Positions 36,319 to 49,086 of a DNA stretch of 64,000 nt are shown here, one piece after another (position 1 is the first letter of the stretch; each line of letters starts with the position of its first letter). A program made the position numbers and the translations under genes. The notes beneath the pieces are model-generated. The model searched no databases and was not told the origin of the DNA. It saw only the letters and a list, made by a program, of their open reading frames with translations. Source of the DNA: Clarkia xantiana subsp. parviflora (taxonomy: Eukaryota > Streptophyta > Magnoliopsida > Myrtales > Onagraceae); the NCBI GenBank assembly GCA_036873135.1, contig JAPTYO010000011.1, forward strand, positions 12,968,747-13,032,746. The letters are read 5' to 3'.

Positions 36319-37668
36319 CTATTCATCGATAACAACACTAGGTTGGGAAGATAACAACATTTTGACAGAATTGCATACATCGGATTATCTATTATGATGG
36401 AATACGACGAATAGTGATTATTCAGTCACTAAACCAAACCAACCTTCAGTAAATCGAGGAAGGGGGTGTCGTGAAAGAATCCACACTATTGTCGTTTTCA
36501 ATCTAATAGATCAGTCTTTTGAAAATGGTTATTCTATTGCAAATTACCGTAACGGGAATTTTCAAATAAGCATACCCGATCTTGGCTTTCCCAAGGCCCT
36601 TATGATTTTGTAAAATTATCCGATAATTTACGCATGCATATTTATAATTATACTACATCTAGCAAATCATCATACCATGCCATAAATTTCGAACACAAGA
36701 TGCTTACGCGTCATGCGTCTAATGTTCCTAGCATACATAATTCTACGTAAAGTAAATTATCACATGCGTTCTATTGTGAACATCCTTGCATACGCGTCAA
36801 AACATGCAATATCCGCACACATCATGCATAATTGGCGACTAGGATTTTCGGTTTTATAAAACGCTTTGAAAATATTAGGGGCTGTTTTGCAATTCATGCT
36901 TACAATCAATCATGCGAATTTCTAGACATGGATTCTAGGCACTTTCAATCAGCATAGCATGTCTATCCTATTGCGCAAACCATATATTTAAATCCCAGAG
37001 CTCAATGCTCGCAATATAATATCCAACTAGCTTGACTAAGTCAAGACGACTGTTCTAATTGTATCAAAATATGTGATGCAGAAAGTAAACAATTGCAAAT
37101 CAGCCCACTAATTTAATCCAGTCCCAAAAACATGCAAGTCCGAGATCCATCCCCATAATCGAAACCAGGCATTAGGGTTTTGATTGAAACCGTGTATTAA
37201 AACACAAACCCTAAGAGCACTGTTTAGGATAATTTTAAAGTTCGAAAACATTTTGGATTTAAAATTTGACATCCTATTTTTTTGAACAATTTAAAATTTC
37301 CGAAAATTTTAAAAAGTGGTTCGGTCCAATATTTTAAAATTCGGTTTATTTCGCTCTGATTTTAAAAATCCCGGTTTGGTCCGAAACGGTTCAATAAAAT
37401 AAGATAGTGGTTCGTTTTATCACTCAAAACCGGTTAGGTTAGGTTCAATTTAGTTATTATGGTCCGACCCGACCTGATTAAGAAAACCCTGATAGGTTTA
37501 TCCCGATCCGGTTTAGCAATTGGACCGGTCCATGAACCCTAGGGTTCGGCCGAAATAATTCTATAGGCTAAGTAGGGTTTTAAAATCCACCATAAAACTT
37601 AACTTAGCCATCAAGAATTATTAATTATATTAAATAATTTCCAATAATTCTTATATTTAAAATTCGGC

Positions 37669-37741
<73 letters not shown>

Positions 37742-38604
37742 TTGTCAAGATTCTATCTTTGAGATGTAAATCAATCAACAATATAAATATATATTAATAT
37801 ACAATTTTGGCTGAATTATATATAAATATATAAAATTTGGTACTTATATATATATTTTTATATATATATAAATATTGTCAAGATTCTATCTTTAAGGTAT
37901 AAATCAATCAACAATATAAATATATATATTAATATATTTTCAGCCGAATTATATATATATATATATATAAATATTGTCGAATATATCTTTTAGGGATTAA
38001 AATATGTAGACAATATATCTTCTTAAATGTTTAATAGTAACTAAATCTATCAATATATATATTAACCCTATTTTAATCCGTATATATTGATAGTTAATAT
38101 CTTTTACAATATTATATTAGAACCTATCCTTATTTCCAACTTCTATATATAGTTACCTATTAATAAAATCTAAAAATGACAACCTATATCTATTATAGAT
38201 TGTGCAGAATTTTTAATTGCTTGGTGGAGAAGAAAATTAAAATTTTTACCTAAAACACCCCTAGGAATTTTTAGCACTAACAAGAAAATTGGAAAAGTTG
38301 TCAAATTTTAAGATCAAACTCTAACTTGATCATGAATCCAAATCATGTTCTTGATAAAACTCATGGTGTTCTTGAAGATCATGAACATCAAACTTAAATT
38401 GATCATGAAAAATTCGGTTTTGATCTAGAAAAACATGTAAATTTGAAATTTTTTTAAGTTTTTAAAGATCAAACACATGAAATCTACTTAAAAATTTCGG
38501 ATTCTTCATGGAGTTTATGAACATAAAAAATTTGGTTTTTATGAACATCAAGAACATCAGTTTATCAAAATTTTAAGAACTCCTAACACATGCTCTGATA
38601 CCAT
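36319..38604 (-). mobile_element. C4 untranslated leader (2.3 kb)
   Basis: Non-coding, AT-rich. It contains a long TA microsatellite (37671-37737) and a duplicated block of about 180 bp around AATATTGTCAAGATTCTATC (37738 and 37870). It ends with the primer site at 38591-38604, which read in reverse is ATGGTATCAGAGCATG. Confidence 0.7.
37671..37737. repeat. TA microsatellite (about 33 repeats)
   Basis: Uninterrupted alternating T and A in the C4 leader. Confidence 0.98.
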
Positions 38605-39166
38605 TGTTGGATTACGGGGACGTAATACTACGGAATGCTAAACGTGTACTAGCAAGAAATCTAATCTACGCAGCGGAATTAGTACACATACCTTTTAGCT
38701 TTCCTGCCCAAGAATGATGTGGAGGGAGTTCTGATCCTACGGTCGGAACCACGTGCAAGTTCTTCGTTAGAAGAAGTCCCACGCGATGTAGCTCCACAAC
38801 AAGACCTCTGATCGATTCTTCAACGGAGATGGAACCTCAAACCAGATGTGATGGTGCCGAAATTTAACTAAGGGAAACAAGTGTTCTCAATGGAGATCCT
38901 TGTTATTATGAAATAGTGAATAAACCCTTAGCAGACACCCCTATATATAGTATTGGTGGAGTTGCCAAAATGCAACTCCAACCAATGTGGTATAGGGTGG
39001 CCGGCCGAATTGCATGTATAAGGGGGAGGCCCAATTTTGGGCCTCCATTGTCTATTACTAATTGGATTTGGCCCAATTAGCCCAGATTGACAATTACCTA
39101 ATTAACTTAGGTAATTCCCTTAATTAACGGGCTCCTATTACGGCGCCACGTAACCATATGCTAACA
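38605..39166 (-). repeat. C4 copia 5' LTR (562 bp)
   Basis: On the minus strand it runs from TGTTAGCATATGG to ATCCAACA and is followed at once by the initiator tRNA-Met primer site. It closely resembles the C2 5' LTR. Confidence 0.9.
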
Positions 39167-41155
39167 TGTTGCTGTTTGGACGAATCAAGTTGAACCTGAT
39201 TATCGTAATGCTAAACCGGGGATGCCACAACAACTACATATACTACCCATTGTTCCCAGTGGGAGTGATCCGACAAACTTGGTTCCAGATCCTAGTGATC
39301 AAGGAATTCATCTTGGAAGTAAAATTCTGAGACCGAGAAGTCGTATAAGGAAAGTTGTCGGTTATGGTTAAAGCACTCCTCTTGTACCCAATAGACGTGA
39401 TGCTCTGATGAGAAGCATCATCTCGAGTGGGAGAATTTATCCCAATTGGAAGAAATGCTCCGATAGGAGGCATTATTCCGAGTGAGAGAGACGTTAAAAC
39501 TTAAAGACGGGATAATCAAGCCTAGACGAAAGTCAAAGGCGTCAAACTTCTCCAAATAAGTACCCCATCTAGAAGAGTGATGTTCTCACTCTAACAACTG
39601 TAGCAGTGCATTTGAAAGACCTCAAGTGGAGAAATTGAGGAAAATAATAAATGAGAGAGATCGCCTTAAATGAAAGCCATTAAAGTCAATAGTTGACTTA
39701 CCTGCTAACCACAGGGGCACAAGGATAGGGTGAGTCCTGAAAGAAGGCTCACCACTGATGGAAAAGGTCGAGCGATACATAGCTCGACTCATTGCGAAAA
39801 GGCTATACCTAACTTCACGGAGTGGACTTTGACAAAACATACTCACCACCTGTGCGTAAAACCACGGTGCAGGGCCATTCATGGTCCAGGTCGCAGGTTT
39901 CGGTTACGAACGTCACCAAATGAGTATTAAGACCGCACTCCTCCTCGAAAACCTGGAGGAAGATATCTACATGGAGCAACCATAGGGTTTCATTATTCCT
40001 GGCTACGAACGTAAATTTTGTAAACTCCAAAGGTCCATTTACGGTCTTAAACATTCGTCTCGGCAATGGTACCGCAGATTCCACGAGGAAATCGTAGGAA
40101 ACGGATTTGTGAATCTTCACGGGGATCCGTGCGTGTATTATAAGACCTACGGGTCTAAGTATGTCATCTTAACTTTATACGTGGACGACATACTCATTGC
40201 CGCAAACGACATGAGTTTTATGAACAAGTCAAAGTCTTGGTTGGCATCTGTATTTGAGATGAAGGACATGGGAGAGGCCACATACATCTTAGGCATTAAA
40301 ATTTCTAGAGATCGGGCGACCCGGAAATTGTGTCTGTCTCAAGAAGCTTATATCAACAAACTATTGAAAAGATTCAGATTACAGGATGCCAGACCCGTGG
40401 ATACGCCGGTGGTGTTTGGGTGCGCACTGTCAAAACATGACGGCCCCAAGAACCTGACAGAGCGTGAACAGATGAAGGGTGCGGAGTATTTGAGCATGAT
40501 CGGTAGTTTGATGTACGCCATGCAATGCATAAGTCCGGATATCTGTTACGCTGTGGGCCTTGAAGCACGTTTCCAATTAGATCCTAGCTATCAACATTTA
40601 AAGGCTGTAAAACGAATAATTCGTTATCTGAAAGGTACTGCTGACTACGCGCTGTGCTATGAGGGTAAAAAGTTAGAATTGACCGGTTACAGTGACGCCG
40701 ACCATGTTGGCAATCTGGATGATCATAATTCCACCACAGGAGGATCATTCTTCCTTGCTAATGCCGCCATTTCATGGACGAGCAAGAAGCAAACCTAAGT
40801 CGCGTTGTCCACAATGGAATCAGAATTTGTAGCTCTCTCTAAGAATGCAAAGGAAGCGGTCTGGCTCAAAAGGCTTCTACTTGCACTGCTTGATGGTGAT
40901 GTTGAGAACAAACCTGATGAAGGTCTTCTCTGACAATCAAGAAGCCATTGCGGCAGTTAAGAATCCGAAGTGCCATAGTAGGACCAAACACATTGATGAG
41001 AAATAATTTCATGCTAATATTTAATGATAGTAGACAATATAATCACTATGGAATACCTGTCCACTAATAACTTGGTAACGGACCCATTAACAAAACCACT
41101 ATGCAAGGAGATATTCGAAAAGCATGTAAAACTGCTTGGATTGCGTAGGGTTTAG
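39167..41155 (+). pseudogene. C5 copia pol pseudogene (linker, RT, RNase H)
   Basis: The integrase-RT linker (39230-39720) leads into RT. An in-frame stop lies just after IYMEQP (about 39985). The longest open stretch, 40109-40798, has CVYYKTYGSKYVILTLYVDD, YILGIKISRDRATRKLCLSQ and GYSDADHVGNLDDHNSTTGG. A stop follows SKKQT at 40797, and a frameshift near 40915 plus later stops end RNase H. Gag, protease and integrase are missing because the element begins abruptly next to the C4 LTR. Confidence 0.85.
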
Positions 41156-42573
41156 AAATGGCATGTATCTGTGATAAAATTTTGATATTAGAAAGTTACA
41201 TTTTGTAAGTGAAAGAATCGCAACTGAGTTTATGATCAATCGACGTCATAATGTTTTGATTATATCAGATTTACGGTCTATAAACTAAGTCGTAGGAGGA
41301 CGCAGACCTCTGCCAAACTATGTCGAATGTGGGCTTACCTAGTTGCACAGGTACGGTAGTCTTGCGGTGGAGGGAGGCCTCTACCAAGCAAGACTGGCTA
41401 AGAGTCAGGGGGATAAACCTGATTAAGCAAGACGATTATCTAGTTTCGAAGTAACTCGACATGATCTTCATTTTGCATATCGCCGTGATGAACTTCGTTC
41501 CTCATTTAACCACATTCTGGGCCAGATGAGAATCTGTGATAGCATGACTGACATATCCCTTTCCTGTCAACCCAAAAGGTTCAGGTATGTTATCAACGCG
41601 TGCTTCATACTGCGCATGCCACGTTCGACCACGTGGTCACAACTCGGTTGTGCTAGGAAGGAATCCTCTTGATTCTAGTGGGCGCAGACTTCTTCACCTC
41701 GAGCGTGTGATTGATCCCAGGAGCCTTATGAAGAGGCACAGAAAGTATCCTCACGGACTCAGAACTCATATCCAAGGTCAGGCTCAATGCTCGCTTCCTG
41801 GCGTACGAGCGTAGAGCTAAACAAAAAGGAGTGACCACATCTTTGGAAACCGGTTGGGTCTGACTAAGGATATGACCGATAGGGATGGTCAAGTTCACCT
41901 GTAATTCACCGACTCTTGTATTCACTAGGTGGCCACCAACTGGATATTAGTTGAAGGTTGTGAATACTTGTACGGATGTCTCACCTCGAGCGTGTGGTTG
42001 ATCCCAGGAGCCTTATGAAGAGGCACCTAAAGTATCCTCACGGAATCAGAACTCATATCCAAGTTCAGGCTCAATGCTCGCTTCCCGGCGTACGAGCGTA
42101 GTGCTAAACAAAAAGGCCCACTGACCACGTCTTTGGAAACCGATTGGTTCTGACTAAGGATATGAGCGATGAGGATGGTCAAGTTCACCTGTAATTCACC
42201 GACTCTTGTATTCGCTAAGTGGCCACCAACCGGATATTAGTTGAAGGTTGTGAATACTTGTACGGATGCCTTGGAGAAGTTTCCTATGTGGAAACTAGGC
42301 AAAAGGAGAATTAACAGTTGACCTAGGATGCAGCGCGGTACAGTATAAATATTGTTTATAACAAGTTGATTGGAGAAGAGGGAATCAACGTTCCGCGGGC
42401 GCTACAATACTCTTAACAGATGAGTAGCACGATGCCCGTCGTATCCGCCTGTCGCATGGCAAACCTCGTATGAACTATTCGGAAGCAAGGAGCAGATAGA
42501 AGGAGTGAAATGTTGATGCAGATTTGGACGACAATACATTAACAGGCACCCTCCCATTCCGGCGAGTGGGAGC
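41156..42573 (+). mobile_element. C5 3' non-coding region (1.4 kb)
   Basis: Homologous to the C2 and C3 regions. It is longer here because of a 287-bp tandem duplication. It ends in GGCGAGTGGGAGC before the LTR. Confidence 0.7.
41695..42268. repeat. 287-bp tandem duplication
   Basis: CACCTCGAGCGTGTG occurs at 41695 and 41982, and the copies then run parallel to CTTGTACGGATG. The small divergence suggests a recent event within C5; C3 shows one copy of this block. Confidence 0.9.
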
Positions 42574-43170
42574 TGTAAGCATATTGTGATGGGCGCCGTA
42601 ATTGGTAGCCCATAATATGTATAGTTTACCTAAGGAAACTATTTAAATGTCACATTAGGGCAATTGGGCTACACCCAAATCCCAATTGACATGAGAGGCC
42701 CAAATTATGGGCCTCCCCTATGCATGGCCGGCCGAAACCTAAGTCTGGGCAAAGTGGACTTGTCCACTTTGCTCCTCCTATAAATACATGGTATTAGGGG
42801 ATTTTTAGGGTTAATCACTATTTTCTTCATTAGAGTGTTTTAGAGAAAAATCCTCAATCCCACACCACAGTAGTTTCGGCCGAACCCTTTGCTTCACCAA
42901 GGGTGTGCCAATTTGCTTTCCAAGCAAACACTCCAGAGATCTCTCCCCGTGCCAAGAATCGATCAGTGGCTTTGCTGTGGAGCTTGCACCGCGTAGGGAT
43001 TCTCTAACAAGAACCTCTACGGGTCCTGACCGGAGGATCGTGAACTCCCTCCTGAGAAGATCCTGGGTCTACAGATCATCTTAAAGGTATGTGCGAATCT
43101 TCCGCTGCGTAATTCTGATTACTAGCATGTACTTTGTTTAAGTATCCGTAGTGATTACTCCTCGTAATCT

Positions 43171-43174
<4 letters not shown>
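42574..43174 (+). repeat. C5 copia 3' LTR (601 bp)
   Basis: It runs from TGTAAGCATATTG to TCTAACA, with the polypurine-like tract just before it. It is the same subfamily as the C6 LTR at 43936-44534, which lies in the opposite orientation. Confidence 0.85.
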
Positions 43175-43232
<58 letters not shown>

Positions 43233-43935
43233 CGGCACACATAATAAACATATATATATTTATTGCCAAGATTCTATCTATAAGAAAAAATCAATCAACA
43301 ATATATATATATATATGTAAATTTCGGCACATACCTATATATATATATATGTATATATTTTATTTATTGTCAATAGTTTTAATAGGGAAACAAATATATG
43401 ACAATATATTTTCTTAATATTTTAGGTAACTAAATCTATCAATAATATCTTAATCCCTATAAATTAGCTAGATATATTGATAGTTATATATTTTCATATA
43501 TTTAATGTGAACCTATCCTTATGTTTCCAATTATCGATATATTGTTACCCTTAAAAAAATTAAAATATGGTAAACAATAATATTAGCAATTTCGACCGAA
43601 ACTTGTTTACTTGGGGCCTAAGAAATTAAAAAATTTACCTTGTTAACTTACTTAGGGTTCGGCCGAAACACATAATTGGAGACAAGTGGTCAAATTTCAA
43701 GATCAAATTTTAATAAGATCTACAATCCAATGTTTGATTTTGATAAAAGTCTCATTTTTCTTGAAGATCATGAACATCAAATTTTACTAAGAACATCATG
43801 AAAATTTCGGCACCATCAACTTAAAATTTCGAAAATTTTAATAATCACATCTTTAAATTTTCGGCCAGAAATTTAAATTTTTAAGAACATCAATTTATCA
43901 AAATCAAGAAATTCTAACACCGGCTCTGATACCAC
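43175..43935 (-). mobile_element. C6 leader fragment with AT microsatellite
   Basis: Starts with an AT microsatellite (43175-43230) directly at the end of the C5 LTR and continues as the non-coding leader of a minus-strand copia, resembling 37740-38604. It ends at the primer site (GCTCTGATACCAC, 43923-43935, plus-strand reading). No gag remains. Confidence 0.7.
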
Positions 43936-44534
43936 TGTAGGAGTACGGGGTTGAGTACTATGGAAACATAACCACATGAACATGCAAGTAATTAGAATTA
44001 CGCAGCGGAAGATGTGCACATACCTTAAAACTTTTCTGTAGTCCCAAAGATCCTGCTGAGGGAGTTCGCGATCCACCGGACGGAACCCGTAGAGGTTCTT
44101 CATAAGGAAGCCCTACGCGGTATTAGCTCCACAGCAAAGCCTCAGATCGATTCTTCGCAGGGACGGATCTCCGGAGTGTTTTGCTCTAAGCAAATTGGCA
44201 CACCCTTGGTGGTGCAATATGGTTCGACTGAACTAGTACTTTTAGGGGGGAGGGTTTTCTCTCAAATCACCACTTAGGAGGAATTGTGGATTACCCCAAA
44301 TAAAACCCTAACACCCTTTATTTATAGGAGGAGCAAAGTGGACAAAAGTCCATTTTCCCCTAGTAAGTTCGGCCGGCCTATCGTGTATAAGGGATACCCA
44401 ATTTCGGGCCTCTCATGTCAATTTGGATTTGGGTCAAGCTCAATTTCCCTAATGTGACATTTACCCAATTTCTTAGGTAATGTATACATATTAATGGACT
44501 ACCAATTACGACACCCAATCACCGTATGCTAACA
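43936..44534 (-). repeat. C6 copia 5' LTR (599 bp)
   Basis: On the minus strand it runs from TGTTAGCATACGG to CTCCTACA and is followed by the initiator tRNA-Met primer site. It is inserted in the gag region of T4. Confidence 0.88.
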
Positions 44535-45063
44535 CTCGAGTGTCGAAGAGTCTTTTGGAGAAGGGGTGAGAGTTATGATCACGAACAGCCAGCATGTCGC
44601 TCGCTCCCCTTCTCTTCTTCTTAAGTAATTCTTCTACCTGTCTTATAGTGAATAAGACATGCTCTTTGATCGTCTTATCGGACTTGGGAGTCTTTTGAGC
44701 TTCTTTCTATTGGGGGTTGGTCTCAGCGATCTTTGCACTAGAGGCCACATCCTCCTTACAGGAGATTTCTCGGGTTGGCTCCTTGTTGTCGGGAATAGTT
44801 CCCGCCTGAGCCTGATTCCAGAAGGCTATGAATGTAGCCATCACTTCTTGGGGGACAATGGTAGGAGTCGTCCTTGTCCTTGCCTCTGGATCCACTGTAT
44901 CATGAGGTGGGTCAGAGTGGAGAAGTTGTTCTTCCTCACGAGCACCATTGTTTTGAGGGGGGTCTCCCTCATTTGCTGGTTTTGAAGTGGTGGGATCTGT
45001 CAAAGATCTTGCTATTTATTCCACCATTATCGCTTTCTTCTTAGTATTCTTGTTGGGAGCCAT
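44535..45063 (-). pseudogene. T4 gag N-terminal fragment
   Basis: Begins MAPNKNTKKK at ATG 45063. An in-frame TAA follows after about 14 codons, then an open stretch (45003-44707: SLTDPTTSKPANEG, TPTIVPQEVMATFIAFWNQ) typical of the disordered N-terminal part of Tat gag proteins. The rest of gag is cut off by the copia LTR at 44534. Confidence 0.7.
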
Positions 45064-45079
45064 GACTTTTTGAACGCCG

Positions 45080-45097
45080 TTCCCGCAGACGGCGCCA
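45080..45097 (-). promoter_or_regulatory. T4 primer-binding site
   Basis: Minus-strand TGGCGCCGTCTGCGGGAA, 2 nt inside the LTR end. The same site occurs in T5 and T7. The first 9 nt fit the 3' end of tRNA-Asp; the rest diverges. Confidence 0.75.
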
Positions 45098-45099
45098 AA

Positions 45100-45867
45100 T
45101 GTTGGGGTCAAAATGACGTGGCTTGATGCTTCTGGTAATGGATTTCGAGATCTCGCCGGTAGCTAGCTCTTTTAGGTGTCTATGTCGACCTCAGGGGTGC
45201 TTAGTTTCCTTTAGATGCTTATGGTAGGCGAGGACATGAAAAGGGTGGGGATGGCCCCTGATTCCACTCCAAAGCTTATGTCAGTAATGGAATTTAAGAG
45301 AATACTATAGAAAGTATATGAACGTAAGTATGTAGATAATGAAAGTGTTCCCCTATTTATAGGGGAAGTGTACCGACTTTAAATGGCGGCTACCCTCTTT
45401 GGAGGGTTTCTGTCCAGAGTCGGTATAAGCAGGTGACAAGCAGGTTTCCACCTCATCTTTCCTTATCTGTGAAGGTTTTCCTTCTGGCGGTCGAAGCAGG
45501 TTGCCACCTCACTATTCCTTAAGAGGAAGGTTTCTTCAGCTTTGCAGATGAGAAGTAGGTCGCGACCTGCACCTTCCTTAAGAGGAAGGGTATTCTCTGA
45601 GGCGGCAAACAGGTTGCCAGTTGTCATTTCCTTAGGAGGAAGGTTTCTTCAATAATACTTGGTTGTCGACTCGACTCCTCCCTTAAGAGGGAGAGTTTTG
45701 AGCAGACTTGTCGCCAGTCCCCAGGGACCTTAATCGTCGACCTTCCCAATATCTAGTGTCGACTATCTATTCTTGTTTCTTCAATACGAGTGTGATTATT
45801 CGTTGACTCTTTTTCATGATTCTCGACTTGTATGCACTGACTTGTCCTTTGTAATCGTAACCCAACA
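45100..45867 (-). repeat. T4 5' LTR (768 bp)
   Basis: On the minus strand it runs from TGTTGGGTTACGATTAC to GACCCCAACA. The U3 has about six diverged units of about 60 bp containing TTCCTTAAGAGGAAGG-like dyads. The TATA box read on the plus strand is TATTTATA at 45354-45361. It is inserted in the RT start of T5. Confidence 0.88.
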
Positions 45868-47260
45868 CCTGGCATGTCGCTAGGCTCCCAAGAAAACAGC
45901 TCATTGTACTCCCTAAGGATGGCAGTTATTCTCTTAGCTAACTCTGGTGGTAGAGCAGCCCCAATCTTAACCTTTTTGTCGTCTCCCTCCAATGCGACTT
46001 CTATTAGTTTCTCAATCGAGGTGGTCGTCCAGCTTCTTCTCGGGGATCCTCGTCTGTGACGATAGACAGGGTCTCCTTTTGATTATGTCTTCTGAGGAGG
46101 TTGACGTAGCATTGTCGAGATGCCTCTTAATTGCCCCATACCTCCCCCATTCCATGGTGAGTAGGAAATCTCATGACTTGATGAACAGTGGAGGGGATGA
46201 TATAATTCAGATTAAGAGATGTCCTTCCCAATATGTCATTGTATGCATTGATTTGGTCAACAACCACGAAACAAATTGTTAAGTGTAAAGACTTCCAACC
46301 TTGCCCCAAGATTACAGGGAGTTGAATCGCTCCTAAAGGATAGGTCGTTCTTCCTGCGAATCCTACTAACGAGGAGGTCATCTCTTGAAGATCTTTCTTC
46401 TTGTATCCCATCGCAGCGATGACCTTGAAAGTGATCACGACATCAGAGCTTCCTCCATCCACGAGTACCCTTTTTATCTCGAGATAATTGATTCGAGTTG
46501 TGATTACTAGGGCGTCCTCGTGAGGCTGAGATACTTCAGCAAAATCTTATGTTGAGAAGATGATCGGCATTGGTTCCAACTCCCTTGGCCTCTTTGCCGC
46601 GTTTATCGAGGAGGTACTCTGGGTGGCATAGTGGTCCCAAGCAGAACTTGTCTCTCCTCCTGCTGCAAGTCCTCCTGATAGGACGTTAATGTCATTGCCA
46701 GGAGGAGGCCTCCATCTCCTACGTTCATGGGAACGATGGCGATGATGGCGTTGGATTTCTTCCTGCATGAATTCCAACTCTCTCCTGGCGAGGAGGCATT
46801 CTTCAGTGTCATGCCCCTCTTCTCTGTGATATTCACAACAAGAGAGGGGACGAAGACTTACTTCAGCCAAATTTAGTCTTTCTAACCTTTGTTGGATTTT
46901 CCGAAATTCCCTCGACGAAGCTCCACGCGTAGATGAGTTCTCGCCTCGACTCCGTGGAGATTCCTGCCGGAGGAGGCGATTCGCCAGGGCTTGTTCTACT
47001 CTCACGTGGAGAGTTGCTCACTAGATCAGTTCTTCCCACCTTCCCACCAGTTCAGTGTACTAAGTGATGGCTAAGGATTGGGATTGGGATCCTAAACCTC
47101 TGAAGAATGCACGGATGGCTTCTCCCTCTGAGAGTTCGCCTCTGCTATAGGCTCCTTGAAATCGCCTAAAGTAATTTTCCAAGGTTTCAGTTGATCCCTC
47201 GAATATACCTTCAGCTATCCGTGCCTGATTTTGTCTCGATCGATTTATTGGTGGTGCCAT
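45868..47260 (-). pseudogene. T5 gag-protease-RT start
   Basis: In minus order: gag from ATG 47260 (MAPPINRSRQNQARIAEG, then NYFRRFQGAYSRGELSEGEA); a zinc knuckle near 46830 (CEYHREEGHDTEEC, spacing C-x2-H-x4-H-x4-C); protease at 46462-46127 (MDGGSSDVVITF, GRTSLNLNYIIPS, MRFPTHHGMGEVWG); and the segment leading to RT (45992-45868, FSWEPSDMPGV). Stops and frame changes occur between 47060 and 47005 and near 46500. RT proper is lost at the T4 insertion. Confidence 0.85.
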
Positions 47261-47275
47261 GACTTCTTGATCAGT

Positions 47276-47293
47276 TTCCCACAGAAGGCGCCA
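47276..47293 (-). promoter_or_regulatory. T5 primer-binding site
   Basis: Minus-strand TGGCGCCTTCTGTGGGAA next to the LTR. It differs from the T7 site by one base. Confidence 0.75.
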
Positions 47294-47295
47294 AA

Positions 47296-48119
47296 TGTTG
47301 GGATCAAGTTGACGTTGCCCTGAGCTTCGGGTAATGGACTTCGAAGTCTCGCCGCTGGCTAACTCCTTTAGGTGTCTATCTTGACCTCGAGGGGTACTTA
47401 GTTTCCTTTAGGGCGCTTTGGTAGGCGAGGACCTGAAAAGGAGTGGGGATTTGCCCCTGATTCCACTCCGAAGCTTAAGTCAGTAATGGAATATGTGAGA
47501 ATACTGTAAAAGTATATGAATGTAGAATAAAGTATTGAAAATGTTCATCTATTTATAGGGGAAGTTTATACCGACTTTAAGTGGCGGCAACTGTGTTTTG
47601 ATAGGTTGCTCAGTGGCGGTAGCCGCCTTTCTCTGATTGGTTGAGGGGGACGGTGAAGTGTCAGTAGGTGACAAGAAGGTCGCCACCTCATCATCTCTTA
47701 CTGTCAAAGGTTTCTCTAACTAAGTGACAAGTAGGTTGCCACCTAAGTTTTACCTTGAGAGGAAGGTTTCTTTAGGACTTAAAGGCGGCGAGCAGGTCAT
47801 CAGCTGGCACCTCTTCCTTAGGAAGGGAGGTTTCTTTTGAGGCGGCAAGCAGGTCACCAGCTGGTACCTCTTCCTTATGAGGGGAGGTTTATTCATGTGT
47901 TTGTAGTTGTCGACTCGACTTATATTTGAAGAGGGGTTTCTTGGTAATACATTGATGCCGACTCGACTCGTGCCTTATTCTTATCCTTAGAAGGAAGAAT
48001 AGTCGTCGACTTATCTTTCTGCGATCTCGTCTTGGATTTTTTCGACTTCCTTCAAGTTTATCTTTAATAACCGTTAACCACACCGCCTATATATGGTTAC
48101 CTCGAATTATATTCCAACA
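47296..48119 (-). repeat. T5 5' LTR (824 bp)
   Basis: On the minus strand it runs from TGTTGGAATATAATTCG to TTGATCCCAACA. It has tandem U3 units of about 60 bp (GGCGGCAAGCAGGTCACCAG type, 47660-47900) and a TATA box (TATTTATA, 47550-47557, plus-strand reading). Confidence 0.85.
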
Positions 48120-48612
48120 GTTGCCAGCTCCTTCTTCCTCTGTAGGCGGCATAAGCATGTCACCAGCGTGTCTTTTCTTAAGAGGGAAGGTATTTCTAGT
48201 AGCATGTGACAAGTAAGTCACCACCTCATCTTTCCTTAGGAGGAAAGATTTCTTCTAGTAGTGATGACAAGTAGGTCGCCACCTCATCTTTCCTTAGGAG
48301 GAAATGTTTCTTTTGGCGGTGATGATAAGTAGGTCACCACCTCTTATTTCCTTAGAGGAAATGTTTCTTCCGGTGGTGATAAGTGAGGCGCCGCCTCTCC
48401 ACTTTCCTAAGAGGATGGGTTTTAGCGAGGGGCACTGTACTCTCACTTATTGCCATTGTCGTACCTGGTTTTGACCCTTATGATAGAGTCGCCGACTTTT
48501 TATCTTCGTCTCCTTTTTTTAACCTCGTTAGTCGTCGACTTTGGATCTTGACTTTTGAGGGCTTCGACTTTTTAGTCGCCGATCTTGAGTTCTTTTGAAC
48601 TAGGGTCTAACA
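48120..48612 (-). repeat. T6 truncated LTR (493 bp)
   Basis: Starts TGTTAGACCCTAGTTC at 48612 on the minus strand and carries the same GTCGAC-rich start and U3 units of about 60 bp as T4 and T5, but is cut at 48120 where the T5 LTR begins. T5 most likely inserted into it. Confidence 0.65.
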
Positions 48613-48676
48613 ATGGTAAAGGGATTAACAATAAAGTTAACCCTAGACAAAAAGTCGTCCCATTTATTAAGGTTAA

Positions 48677-49013
48677 GAGTATCCACAATGCAAGACAAAA
48701 ATGAAAGACAACTTCTCCATGTGGAAAAATGGGTTGTCCATTTGCATTGGAGATGGACAAAAAATTTTGTCCAATCCCTCCAAGGAGGGATTCACTCTCT
48801 GACATCTCATCATTAATATTGTGAGAGAGTATAGTAGAAAAAAGTGTTAATTTTATTATTATTTAAAAGAATATGTAGGTCCAAGTTGGTAGACACCATT
48901 GAAGTAGTAATAGACAACCTCAAGACACTTTTCTATTTTATTATATATTGATTATGTGGCACTTATGTGGGATAAAGTGGGATAGAAGTTGGGGTTGTGC
49001 AATGTGGATGCTC
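48677..49013. mobile_element. Tourist-like MITE 1 (337 bp)
   Basis: Termini GAGTATCCACAATGCA and TGCAATGTGGATGCTC are inverted repeats, with TAA on both sides (48674-48676, 49014-49016). A 3-bp TAA target and such termini fit the PIF/Harbinger superfamily. No ORF. Confidence 0.8.
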
Positions 49014-49086
49014 TAAGGGGATTACAATAAAGTTAACCATAGATAAAACGTTACCACCATATATTAAGGCTATGGAGATTACCAAC

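Noticed and set aside
43151..43417. ORF encoding alternating Ile-Tyr
   Set aside because: Translation of the AT microsatellite.
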